Shown: piece by piece, positions 8,806 through 16,676 of the stretch
Layout: every line of letters starts with the position of its first letter
Position numbering within the stretch: the first letter of the stretch is position 1
Source of the DNA: Candidatus Gastranaerophilales bacterium
GTDB taxonomy: Bacteria; Cyanobacteriota; Vampirovibrionia; Gastranaerophilales; Gastranaerophilaceae
Direction of reading: 5' to 3'
Length of the DNA: 64,000 nt
Assembly (NCBI GenBank): GCA_944325865.1
Contig: CALVBS010000005.1
Coordinates: 140,358 to 204,357, forward strand
The notes under the pieces: model-generated
Database searches by the model: none
What the model saw: only the letters and a program-made list of their open reading frames with translations
Told to the model about the DNA's origin: nothing
Made by a program: the position numbers and the translations under genes

Positions 8806-10284
8806 CTATATTTCCGAAATTATTTCTATCGGATAATGACAGCCTATTTCTTCTCTTGATAAGACTGTTATATCACTCAAATAATTCGAAAGCAAGGTAA
8901 AAAATAAATGTCTGTATTCCAGAGGTACAATTAATTTAGGAGATTTTATATCATACTGTTTTGATTTTTTAAGAATTTTTGATGCAAGTTTTTCCGCAAA
9001 AGCACTGTCTATTCTTACGATGTAATCATCTTCTTCATCTGCATCAGGCCCAAATGTATCAAGAGTTTTTTCACTTATTTCAAATGCCGAAATAACACCT
9101 TCTGAATTTATATATTTTTTACAAATCTGTCTGCCAAGAGCAAGTCTTATTCTTTTGATTAAATCTGCTTTTGGAGAGTCAGCCGCATAATCGTTTAATT
9201 TTTCAAATATATAGACAATATTTTTAATTGACACATGTTCTCTGATAAGACTTGTCAAAATATATCGTAAATCTGCAACGGAAATAATATCAGGAATAAG
9301 ATTTTCCACAAGGAAACTATTTACACTCTCAACAACATCAATATATTTTTCAACATCATTGTAATCAAGCAGTTCATCAACATATTTTACAACGGCATGC
9401 TCAAGAACAGCCGCAATATATTCAGCTCCTGAAAGACCTTTTTCCCAGAAATCTTTTGTATCTTTTTTATTCAGCCATATAATCTTTTCACCTGTCACAG
9501 CATCTATATCATAAACTGAATCTTTAGGCTTTTTATCAAGATGAATTTCATCAGCTAAAAATGCAGAATGCTGCGGATATACCATACCTCTAAAAACTTC
9601 AAATCCTCTTATTTTAATACTAAATTCATAAGGATTTAATGTTTCGTCATCTTTAAAAAGAATTTTAGGTATAACATAACCGAGTTCATCAGTAAGTTTC
9701 AATCTTGTTTTTACTGTTGCAGCAAGAAGAGACTCTTCTTCACTGTCGCTTTCGGAATCAACATATTCAATAAGTTCTTCGCTCAAATTTACTGACAATT
9801 TTTCTTCATGTAGTCTTGCAAACATTATATCCGGGGACGTAGCTCTGGCCAGACTGGATTTTAATTCATCCAGTTCTTTTAATCCCGCGGAAATCTTATC
9901 ATTTAGTTTCTTTCTCATAACGGAAGCTGGAGCTTCACCTTCAAGTTCTTTTTTTATTTTTGCAATTTTTTGCTGCTGCATTTTTATTTTAGATTGGATA
10001 TCCACACAGGTTTCATAAGGTGAAAGTTTTGGAGAAAGCATTTTTTCCATCTGGCTTTTAAATGTAGAGATATTTATTTCATCACCTTCATCCGAATTTC
10101 CCTCAGATTTTGCTTCCGACATAAAAATACAGTTAAAAGTATAACCGTCTTCCCCTTCAACTTCATTCATACTGTAAAGTTCCCAGCCGTTCATTGACAT
10201 TTCATTTAAGAGGTTTTGCAGTTCCTGCACATTTTCGCTGGAACAGGTTCTGATAATATACTGCATTTTGTTGTTTCTAAACAT
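8806..10284 (-). CDS. Membrane-less FlhA/FHIPEP C-terminal domain protein with a DUF4177-like head
   Basis: Residues 7-56 resemble DUF4177-type small domains (NGWELYSMNEVEG). Residues 75-150 are charged and likely coiled coil. Residues about 165-492 align in order with the cytoplasmic domain of FlhA/EscV export-gate proteins: LSEELIEYVD, then DELGYVIPKILFKDDE, NPYEFSIKIRGFEVFRG, LIPDIISVADLRYILTSL, REHVSIKN, IRLALGRQI and the closing SREEIGCHYPIEIISEI. FlhA normally has about eight membrane helices before this domain; none are present here, so the product should be soluble. No other flagellar or type III secretion gene is in the window. It sits between udp and malQ in the bamA run (gaps of 11 and 31 bases) with a GGGGTGG ribosome site. 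The domain call is from motif recognition; the function is unknown. Confidence 0.75.
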   Translation of the reverse strand: MFRNNKMQYIIRTCSSENVQELQNLLNEMSMNGWELYSMNEVEGEDGYTFNCIFMSEAKSEGNSDEGDEINISTFKSQMEKMLSPKLSPYETCVDIQSKIKMQQQKIAKIKKELEGEAPASVMRKKLNDKISAGLKELDELKSSLARATSPDIMFARLHEEKLSVNLSEELIEYVDSESDSEEESLLAATVKTRLKLTDELGYVIPKILFKDDETLNPYEFSIKIRGFEVFRGMVYPQHSAFLADEIHLDKKPKDSVYDIDAVTGEKIIWLNKKDTKDFWEKGLSGAEYIAAVLEHAVVKYVDELLDYNDVEKYIDVVESVNSFLVENLIPDIISVADLRYILTSLIREHVSIKNIVYIFEKLNDYAADSPKADLIKRIRLALGRQICKKYINSEGVISAFEISEKTLDTFGPDADEEDDYIVRIDSAFAEKLASKILKKSKQYDIKSPKLIVPLEYRHLFFTLLSNYLSDITVLSREEIGCHYPIEIISEI

Positions 10285-10295
10285 AATTCCACCCC

Positions 10296-11066
10296 TTATT
10301 TTTTGTCATTTTCTATTAATATTTTTAAAGCCTCTATAGCGGTTTTTATAGCCTTATCAGTATCGTGGACTACCGGATTTTCCAAATTTTGCTTTTCCCT
10401 TTCCTGATTGGCAACAGTAAGCAATACAGTACCGGTTCTTGCTCTCAAGTAAGAAGACACAATAAACAAAGCTGCTGATTCCATTTCAGAAGCCAAACAG
10501 CCCATTCTTTTCCACGCTTCCCATTTATTTAAAAGTTCAGTCGAAACAGGCATTCTTTCCGGACAATGCTGGCCGTAGAAAGAATCTTTACACTGAACAA
10601 CTCCTGTATGGTATTCATAATGAAGATTTTCAGCGGCAGCAACCAGAGCATTCGTAACAGTAAAATCAGCAACTGCCGGATATTCAATCGGAGCGTATTC
10701 TTTGGAAGTTCCCTCCATTCTGACGGCACCGGTTGCAATAACAACATCACCGCCTTTTACATTGAGTTCCATTCCGCCGCAAGTTCCAACCCTAATAAAA
10801 GTATCCGCACCTATATTTTTCAATTCTTCCATTGCAATAGAAGCAGAAGGCCCGCCGATACCGGTTGAGGTTACACTTACCTTTTCCCCGTTAAGGTATC
10901 CGGTGTAAGTAGTAAATTCTCGTCTGTCAGCAACCATAACCGGATTTTCAAAATATTCAGCAATTTTTTTACAGCGTTTTGGATCCCCGGGAAGAATAAC
11001 ATATCTCCCGACATCACCTTCAGACAGTCCTATATGATACTGTTCGCCATGCTCTGAATAATTCAT
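10296..11066 (-). CDS. udp: Nucleoside phosphorylase, uridine phosphorylase-like
   Basis: This enzyme family splits nucleosides with phosphate into base and (deoxy)ribose-1-phosphate in pyrimidine salvage. The 256-residue protein has the NP-I family motifs: LPGDPKR near residue 25, [16 protein letters not shown] near 66-81 and RVGTCGGM near 92, which form the phosphate site, and the [12 protein letters not shown] segment near 189-200 that contacts the ribose. Length and motifs fit uridine phosphorylase best; purine preference cannot be excluded. It lies 13 bases downstream of skp and 11 bases upstream of the FlhA-like gene. Confidence 0.9.
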   Translation of the reverse strand: MNYSEHGEQYHIGLSEGDVGRYVILPGDPKRCKKIAEYFENPVMVADRREFTTYTGYLNGEKVSVTSTGIGGPSASIAMEELKNIGADTFIRVGTCGGMELNVKGGDVVIATGAVRMEGTSKEYAPIEYPAVADFTVTNALVAAAENLHYEYHTGVVQCKDSFYGQHCPERMPVSTELLNKWEAWKRMGCLASEMESAALFIVSSYLRARTGTVLLTVANQEREKQNLENPVVHDTDKAIKTAIEALKILIENDKK

Positions 11067-11079
11067 TATTTAAATACCT

Positions 11080-11535
11080 CTATTGTCCGCTTTTCAACTT
11101 TTGTATAACCAAATCGGAAATATCCACACCGCCGACAAATACAACTCTAAAATCAAGAATAGCATCTAACTTTTGTTCAACAAGAACCTGTTTTGCTGCA
11201 GCCTGAATTTTATTAAACACAAGTTCTTCTTTCTCTGATTTTAATCTTAAATAAGCTTCTTGTTTAGCATTAAATTCACGTGCCGTAGCATCTTCAAAGT
11301 TTTGCTTTTTCAACGGAGTATCAAGAGCTTTGTATTGTTTTTCCTTGTCAACCATATACTGTTGCAGTTCAAGAGCCTTTGCATCCACCTCTTTAACAGC
11401 TTGTTGAGCTAACGGATATGCAGCCTGAACTTTTTGATAGTCAATATATCCGACACCACCGGCAAAAGCCTGACTTGTGAGAGATAATACTGTTGCACAG
11501 AACAATGTCATTGCAGCAATTTTAAATTTTTTCAT
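11080..11535 (-). CDS. skp: OmpH/Skp family periplasmic chaperone
   Basis: Skp-type chaperones hold unfolded outer-membrane proteins in the periplasm for delivery to BamA. The 151-residue precursor has a signal peptide (MKKFKIAAMT, hydrophobic core, then QAFAG as cleavage region), the conserved VGYIDYQKV start of the mature domain, and a long charged helical region (residues 55-115) expected to form the tentacle-like coiled coil. It follows bamA by 19 bases, the usual skp context, which supports an outer-membrane assembly role. Confidence 0.93.
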   Translation of the reverse strand: MKKFKIAAMTLFCATVLSLTSQAFAGGVGYIDYQKVQAAYPLAQQAVKEVDAKALELQQYMVDKEKQYKALDTPLKKQNFEDATAREFNAKQEAYLRLKSEKEELVFNKIQAAAKQVLVEQKLDAILDFRVVFVGGVDISDLVIQKLKSGQ

Positions 11536-11554
11536 AAGAAATCCTCCATTATTA

Positions 11555-13474
11555 CTAATATACTAAATCACCTACACCAAAAGTAAAGTAACCGTGGTCA
11601 GGACCGTTATCACCCGCATTTGTAAGAGGGAAACCGTAATCGATAGACAGAGGTCCCATTCCAGGAATATAAAGTTTCAAACCGATACCCATTGATACTG
11701 CATATCCAGGTCTGTCATACAGAGTATCTGCAATAGTCGGATTGAAAATTTTACCGGCATCAGCCCATACGGTAAACCTGATGTTATTCAGGAAGTTAAC
11801 CTTTTTAGCAAGTTTTGTTCTGTCAAGGAACGGTATAGGCGTTGCGAATTCGGCAGAACCCATGATAAAGGCATCACCGGTACCGACACCGCTCATCTTG
11901 AACCCTCTGATTGTATAAGGACCGCCTAAACGATAAGCCATGACATCAGGCATATTGTCCCCGTGGATTTTTCCGCCACCACGTGCCATAAATGACAGAG
12001 ATGATTTTTTACCAATCGGAATGTAATGTTTGATTGTACCCGATAATTTACCATGAGTTTTATCAAAGTCAATTAAACCGAGTTCTTCAGAAAATCTAAC
12101 ACTTGCAATGGTACCTTTTCGGGTTACAATTCCTGAATCTCTTGAGTCATAAATCAACGCAGGACTCAAAGACATAAACAAACCGCCGTCTAACTGTTTT
12201 GCACGTTCCGATATAGGCACCCCGTATCTTTCAAACATAGATGCAATTTTATTAAAGTCACCCTCTCTAACATCAATATGTTCAACACCAAGCGAGAAGG
12301 TCGAAGTAAGGTGTTTGTTTTTTTTCATCCTGTGTGCAACGGTAGCTTCACCGCCGAATCGTCTTTCAATAGCCAGAGGAACCTGATAACTTCCAAAATC
12401 TCTAAAGAATAACTTAGCCATCAATGACGTATCCGCATTAAGGAAATGAGGTTCAAAGAAACTCAGTTCAGCCTGCATATTCACGCGTCGTTTAATTGAA
12501 GCATCATTAAGAATAACACCTGAACCGACCAAACCGTTCAATGAAACTCTCTGATTTCTTCCGCGGAAGTTATTATCTGCAATACCGACCGAGCCGAACA
12601 CACCGGTTACAGAATCCAAACCACCACCGACAGAAATATTGGCGGTTCGCTGTTCTTGAACATTGATTGTTACATCATACAAATCAGGGTCTTCCGCTGT
12701 CGGTTCAATTTCTCTGGTAACATCTTTAAATGCCTGTGTAGCATAAAGTCTTACCAAATCTTCTTTAATCTGGTTTTCATTATATACACTGCCCGGTTCT
12801 GTCATGATATTTCGTGCAATAATAAAATCTTTCGTTTTTTCATTACCGGAAATAGCAATGGAATTAACAACACCCTCTTTAATTTTTATATTAATTGTCC
12901 CGTCAGGATCATCCGAAACAGATTCAACTCTGGAGAGAATATAGCCTTTTGAATTATAAATATCTTGAATCTGTGCTATAGCCTGATTAAGCTGGGCAAT
13001 ATTCTGAGGCTTACCTTTCATATCCATTAAGGTATTCAAAATTTCTTCGGTAGAAACCACAGTGTTACCTTCAATAGTAAAGTCTGTAACCGGAGAATTT
13101 TCTTCAAGAATAAGTTTTAAGGTAACGGTTCCGTCAGGATTATTAACAGGCAACGCTCTCATTTTTTCCGTAAAATAACCCATTTGATAAATTGTTCTCA
13201 AATCGTTTTGAACTATATTTCTGTCAAACTTATCTCCTTTTTTCAGAGACAACTTTTCTAGAACCGTTTCGGGGCTTATAACATTAAGCCCATGAACTTC
13301 AATATCTTTAATAACACGTTCTGCTTTTTCCGGAGTTTCTTCTCCTGCCGCCTGCATCATTTTTTCTGCCGCAGAATCGTCCGAATAGAAGTCATCTGCA
13401 CAGAACCCTCTCAACGGAAATATTACAGCTATCAGTAAAGGCAGTATTAATTTATAAAGATTATTGTTTTTCAA
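11555..13474 (-). CDS. bamA: Outer-membrane protein assembly factor BamA (Omp85)
   Basis: BamA folds and inserts beta-barrel proteins into the outer membrane. The 639-residue precursor has a signal peptide ending near CAD (residues 24-26), about three POTRA repeats between residues 55 and 280 (IKDIEVHGLNVISPETVLEKL; VTDFTIEGNTVVSTEEIL; VNSIAISGNEKTKDFIIA, quoted by segment), then a C-terminal barrel with GGLDSVTGVFGSVGI and the hallmark YRLGGPYTIRGF motif of the L6 loop. It ends in YFTFGVGDLVY. Three POTRAs rather than five resembles cyanobacterial Omp85. It has a TTG start with AAGGA about 10 bases upstream. It is the first gene of the run to malQ. Confidence 0.95.
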   Translation of the reverse strand: MKNNNLYKLILPLLIAVIFPLRGFCADDFYSDDSAAEKMMQAAGEETPEKAERVIKDIEVHGLNVISPETVLEKLSLKKGDKFDRNIVQNDLRTIYQMGYFTEKMRALPVNNPDGTVTLKLILEENSPVTDFTIEGNTVVSTEEILNTLMDMKGKPQNIAQLNQAIAQIQDIYNSKGYILSRVESVSDDPDGTINIKIKEGVVNSIAISGNEKTKDFIIARNIMTEPGSVYNENQIKEDLVRLYATQAFKDVTREIEPTAEDPDLYDVTINVQEQRTANISVGGGLDSVTGVFGSVGIADNNFRGRNQRVSLNGLVGSGVILNDASIKRRVNMQAELSFFEPHFLNADTSLMAKLFFRDFGSYQVPLAIERRFGGEATVAHRMKKNKHLTSTFSLGVEHIDVREGDFNKIASMFERYGVPISERAKQLDGGLFMSLSPALIYDSRDSGIVTRKGTIASVRFSEELGLIDFDKTHGKLSGTIKHYIPIGKKSSLSFMARGGGKIHGDNMPDVMAYRLGGPYTIRGFKMSGVGTGDAFIMGSAEFATPIPFLDRTKLAKKVNFLNNIRFTVWADAGKIFNPTIADTLYDRPGYAVSMGIGLKLYIPGMGPLSIDYGFPLTNAGDNGPDHGYFTFGVGDLVY

Positions 13475-13557
13475 AAGAACCGGTCCTTACTATTCCCTCT
13501 TTAAACTACATTATAGCATAAACTAATGAAAGTAAAAAAATTAATATTTATATACAT

Positions 13558-14370
13558 TTACATATCCAGAATTTTTTTATAAACGGAATTTTTATTAAGA
13601 TTATACAGTGAAGATAGTATAATCGAAATTTCTTTTGCCTTAAAGCCTTTTGAAATAAGAAGTTTAATTTTATCTTCAATATCAGCAGTATCTTCTTTTT
13701 CAATCTGTTTAAATACAAGAACAACGAGTTCTCCTTTTACACCTTTTTCTTTAAAATAAGAAATTACATTACCAACGGAATCCGTAATAATTTCTTCAAA
13801 AACTTTTGTTAATTCTCTGCCAACTGCGACTTTAGCTTCAGGGTTATAATTTTTTATAATTTCAAGTGTACTAATTAAACGGTTTGGAGATTCATAAAAA
13901 ACAGTATCCGAAAACTTATTTTTTTTCAAAATTTCAACAATCTGCGACTCAGTTTTCGGTAAAAAGCCAATAAAGGTAAAGTATTCATCCGTCCGCGGGA
14001 TTTGCGAAAGAAAAGTCACAACTGCATTAGCACCGGGCAAAGATGTTACACTGAAACCATGCTTTCTTAATTCCTCGACTATTACAGCCCCCGGATCGCA
14101 AAATAAAGGAGTGCCGGCATCAGACACAAGAGCCATTCTTTTACCTTCACCAAGAATTTCCAAAATTTTATTTATACGTTCTTTTTCATTAAATTTATGA
14201 TAAGAAATACACTTGGTTTTTATATTGAAATGATTAAGAAGTTTTTGTGTAACACGTATATCTTCACATGCTATAATGTCAACTGATTTCAAAACTTCTA
14301 ACGCTCTTAAAGTTATGTCACCGAGATTCCCTATAGGTGTCGGAACTATATAAAAATCATATTCTTTCAT
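13558..14370 (-). CDS. rsmI: 16S rRNA (cytidine1402-2'-O)-methyltransferase RsmI
   Basis: RsmI 2'-O-methylates C1402 in the ribosomal P site using S-adenosylmethionine. The 270-residue protein opens with the family signature YIVPTPIGNLGDITLRAL (residues 7-24) and carries ACEDIRVTQKLL, ALVSDAGTPLFCDPG (about 99-113) and SLPGANAVV (about 132-140), the SAM-binding and active-site motifs of the tetrapyrrole methylase fold. No ribosome site is evident. TAAAAT (14377-14382) stands exactly 6 bases before the ATG, so the mRNA may be leaderless. The pilin gene upstream ends 35 bases away on the same strand. Confidence 0.96.
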   Translation of the reverse strand: MKEYDFYIVPTPIGNLGDITLRALEVLKSVDIIACEDIRVTQKLLNHFNIKTKCISYHKFNEKERINKILEILGEGKRMALVSDAGTPLFCDPGAVIVEELRKHGFSVTSLPGANAVVTFLSQIPRTDEYFTFIGFLPKTESQIVEILKKNKFSDTVFYESPNRLISTLEIIKNYNPEAKVAVGRELTKVFEEIITDSVGNVISYFKEKGVKGELVVLVFKQIEKEDTADIEDKIKLLISKGFKAKEISIILSSLYNLNKNSVYKKILDM

Positions 14371-14376
14371 AGGTAA

Positions 14377-14385
14377 ATTTTAACA
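14377..14385 (-). promoter_or_regulatory. Extended -10 element, leaderless rsmI promoter
   Basis: On the minus strand TGTTAAAAT is followed by 6 bases (TTACCT) and the rsmI ATG. This spacing puts the expected transcription start at or next to the A of the ATG. A 6-bp inverted repeat AACACA/TGTGTT overlaps the upstream edge. Confidence 0.5.
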
Positions 14386-14405
14386 CAGATGTGTTGAAAA
14401 AAATA

Positions 14406-15152
14406 CTACGGCAGACATTCCCAGTACCCCTTTGTGCCGTCCCACGGGCAGGTATCGGATATTGCATAACTTGCACAGGTTGCTCCGTTGATATCAGAGT
14501 TACTTGTTTTAGAACATTTGTTTGCGGTTTCCGCTGTATTATTGTAATTACAGTTACCCTCTTCGTCACATGAAACTTCTGATTCTCTGTTTGCCGGAAC
14601 AAGTTTTTCTGTGTCTTTCCATGCAACAAAAATAAAAATATCGTGCCCCAAAGCATTCGGACCTTTTTTTATCCCGTTAGTATCTATCGTAAACCACAAG
14701 CCGTTGCAGTTTTGAAAAATTGATAATGCACTGCCGTCAGGTGTAATGAATGCTCCATCACCTGCCATATATTGAGAACATTGTGGTATTCCCATAGGGC
14801 TTTTTTTGGTAAAATTTTTAGCTGAATTTTTATATTCATTCCGTTCTTTATCTGAAATTTGTTTTAATTTTTTATACTTTGAGTAAATTTGTTGTGCAAA
14901 TTCTGAATTTGTATCGACACCGCCGTCAGGTCTGTCTTCTGTAGGATTTAATACATAGACAGGATAACCCTCTGCTATTACCTGATTAAAAGCATTATAC
15001 AGGTTTGAATACGCTTTTTTGAACGCAACTTCAAGTGACTTTGCATTATTCTTTTGAATTAATGCAGGCAAAGTCATTGCCGCGACCACACCGATTATTC
15101 CTAATGTTATTAGCACTTCAGCAAGAGTAAATGCTTTGGAAATTTTATCCAT
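14406..15152 (-). CDS. Type IV pilin-like/pseudopilin protein (tail type A)
   Basis: After a short basic leader (MDKISKA) comes the prepilin helix FTLAEVLITLGIIGVVAAMT with the Glu at position +5 of the mature protein, the signature processed by prepilin peptidase. A long amphipathic helix and a globular domain follow. The tail is cysteine-rich, with SCDEEGNC, NKCSKTSNS, and the end motif CPWDGTKGYWECLP, suggesting disulfide-bonded surface loops. It would be inner-membrane anchored and assembled into a pilus or type II-like pseudopilus; no assembly genes are nearby. A GGAGG site precedes the ATG. It is divergent from an XRE regulator at 15262. The last 33 codons are nearly duplicated at 23098-23196. 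Confidence 0.88.
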   Translation of the reverse strand: MDKISKAFTLAEVLITLGIIGVVAAMTLPALIQKNNAKSLEVAFKKAYSNLYNAFNQVIAEGYPVYVLNPTEDRPDGGVDTNSEFAQQIYSKYKKLKQISDKERNEYKNSAKNFTKKSPMGIPQCSQYMAGDGAFITPDGSALSIFQNCNGLWFTIDTNGIKKGPNALGHDIFIFVAWKDTEKLVPANRESEVSCDEEGNCNYNNTAETANKCSKTSNSDINGATCASYAISDTCPWDGTKGYWECLP

Positions 15153-15189
15153 AAAAATACCTCCAAAATATAATCTTTTTATTTTATTT

Positions 15190-15228
15190 TACAATGTATA
15201 AATTGTATATAGCAAATAATACATTGTA
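15190..15228. promoter_or_regulatory. Inverted-repeat operator candidate between pilin and XRE genes
   Basis: TACAATGTAT (15190-15199) and ATACATTGTA (15219-15228) form a 10-bp perfect inverted repeat with an 18-base spacer, in the 109-base divergent intergenic region. It is a plausible binding site for the adjacent XRE protein. Confidence 0.5.
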
Positions 15229-15261
15229 GTAATAAATTTGTCAAATGAATAAAATTCATAT

Positions 15262-15492
15262 ATGGATAAAAAGGACATTCTAAAAGAATTCGGCAGAAAT
15301 CTAAAAGCTGAAAGAAATCGGGCTGGATTATCACAGGAACAGCTTGCGGAAAAAATCGGATTATCATACGGACAGGTAATCGGAACAATCGAGCGGGGGG
15401 AAACAAATACATCATTATCTGTTATCGTATCGATTATGAATGCTCTTGATTTGGATTTTGAAAAATTATTCGACAGAAAATTAATTAAATAA
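15262..15492 (+). CDS. XRE-family helix-turn-helix regulator
   Basis: This 76-residue protein is essentially one Cro/C1-type DNA-binding domain: LKAERNRAGLSQEQLAEKIG gives helices 2-3, then LSYGQVIGTIERGETNTSLS is the recognition region and ends in DLDFEKLF (segments quoted separately). It is divergent from the pilin at 14406-15152, the same arrangement as the XRE at 52244 and the pilin at 51440. It probably controls that pilin and itself. TAAAAT (15250-15255) lies 6 bases before the ATG and no ribosome site is seen, so translation may be leaderless. Its last 12 bases overlap the converging solute-binding gene. Confidence 0.88.
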   Translation: MDKKDILKEFGRNLKAERNRAGLSQEQLAEKIGLSYGQVIGTIERGETNTSLSVIVSIMNALDLDFEKLFDRKLIK

Positions 15493-16659
15493 CTTTTCTG
15501 TATATGTTTTCATTTTATCAGTAACTTCGTTATAGTTTACAGAAACAGGTGTCGGTTTTGAAGTTTCTATTACATCAAGAAAAACTCTCGCATTCTCAGG
15601 CTTTTTGCCGTCAAGAAAATAATTCGAATTTGCGGCATCCATTCTTGCCGGAACTATCAGACCGCTTGCAGTCATTTTTTCTATATTTTCTTTTGAAGAA
15701 AGGTATTTTATCAACAAAACAGCTTCTGTCTTATGTTTTGATGCTTTTGCAACAGCCCAGCCGGATGAATCAAGCGGGACTATACTTCCTGCATTACCTT
15801 TCGGAAAAGGTGCAATATCCCAGTTAAAATCCGCTTCTTCTCTGTATTTAGGCACCAGCCATCGTCCGGATATCTGCATAGCAAGCCGTCCTTGCAAAAA
15901 CATCTGAGCCATTGTTGCACTCGCACTTTCGGATTTTAAAGGTGCAACATGGTATTTTTTTCTTAAATCCGCATAAAATTTCAATCCATTTTGCGATTGT
16001 TCACCTGTAATAATACTTGCGGACAAATCATCCGATAAAACACCTCCACCTTCACTCATAAGATAAGGCAGATAAAATAATAAATCCTCCTCAAAACTCA
16101 CTCCAAATATGTCAGGTCTTTTCGTCAGCAGCCGTGCTGTTTCTAAAAACTCATCAAAAGTCCAGTCTTTATGAGGATAGCTAACCTTCGTATCATCAAA
16201 AATATTTTTATTATAAAAAACCACAAGATTTGAAACATCACGTGGAATTGCATACAAAACTCCGTTCCACGTTAGAGAATCCAGAGACTGAGGAAAAAAC
16301 TCTTTCGTATCAAATCCATATCCGGATAAATTCTCAAGGACTCCGGCATTTGCATAAACCGGCAGATTTAAATTATTCATAAAAATCACATCGGGAGGTG
16401 TATTTGAAGCAAAAAGCAAATGAATTTTTTGAAAATAATTCTGCGGAATATGCATAAATTCAATTTTTATATCAGGGTGAAGTTTTTCAAAGTCGTCGAG
16501 AATAGGTTTTAAAATATCAATCTCCGACTTTGAACCCCAGCTTGCATACTGCAAAACTACAGTGCCATTATCAGACTTGCTGCATCCGCATAAAGTACAG
16601 ACACAGCAAGTCAATAAGAAAAATTTTACTATTCTTTTGAAGATATTTTTTCTCTTCAC
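15481..16659 (-). CDS. Extracellular solute-binding lipoprotein, family 1 (sugar ABC-type)
   Basis: The 392-residue precursor has a basic N terminus, a hydrophobic core and the lipobox LCGC (Cys about residue 26), so it should be lipid-anchored. The mature protein has the family 1 periplasmic binding fold: LQYASWGS, DILKPILDDFEKLHPDIKIEF, PDVIFMNNLNLPVYANAG, GVLYAIPRD and LQGRLAMQISGRWL (segments), similar to MalE/UgpB-like carbohydrate receptors. No permease or ATPase gene lies nearby, so it is an orphan receptor here. It has a GTG start 17 bases after the large gene at 16677-19163, so the two are likely co-transcribed. Confidence 0.9.
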   Translation of the reverse strand: MKRKNIFKRIVKFFLLTCCVCTLCGCSKSDNGTVVLQYASWGSKSEIDILKPILDDFEKLHPDIKIEFMHIPQNYFQKIHLLFASNTPPDVIFMNNLNLPVYANAGVLENLSGYGFDTKEFFPQSLDSLTWNGVLYAIPRDVSNLVVFYNKNIFDDTKVSYPHKDWTFDEFLETARLLTKRPDIFGVSFEEDLLFYLPYLMSEGGGVLSDDLSASIITGEQSQNGLKFYADLRKKYHVAPLKSESASATMAQMFLQGRLAMQISGRWLVPKYREEADFNWDIAPFPKGNAGSIVPLDSSGWAVAKASKHKTEAVLLIKYLSSKENIEKMTASGLIVPARMDAANSNYFLDGKKPENARVFLDVIETSKPTPVSVNYNEVTDKMKTYTEKLFN

Positions 16660-16676
16660 AATTCACTCTTTACTGA

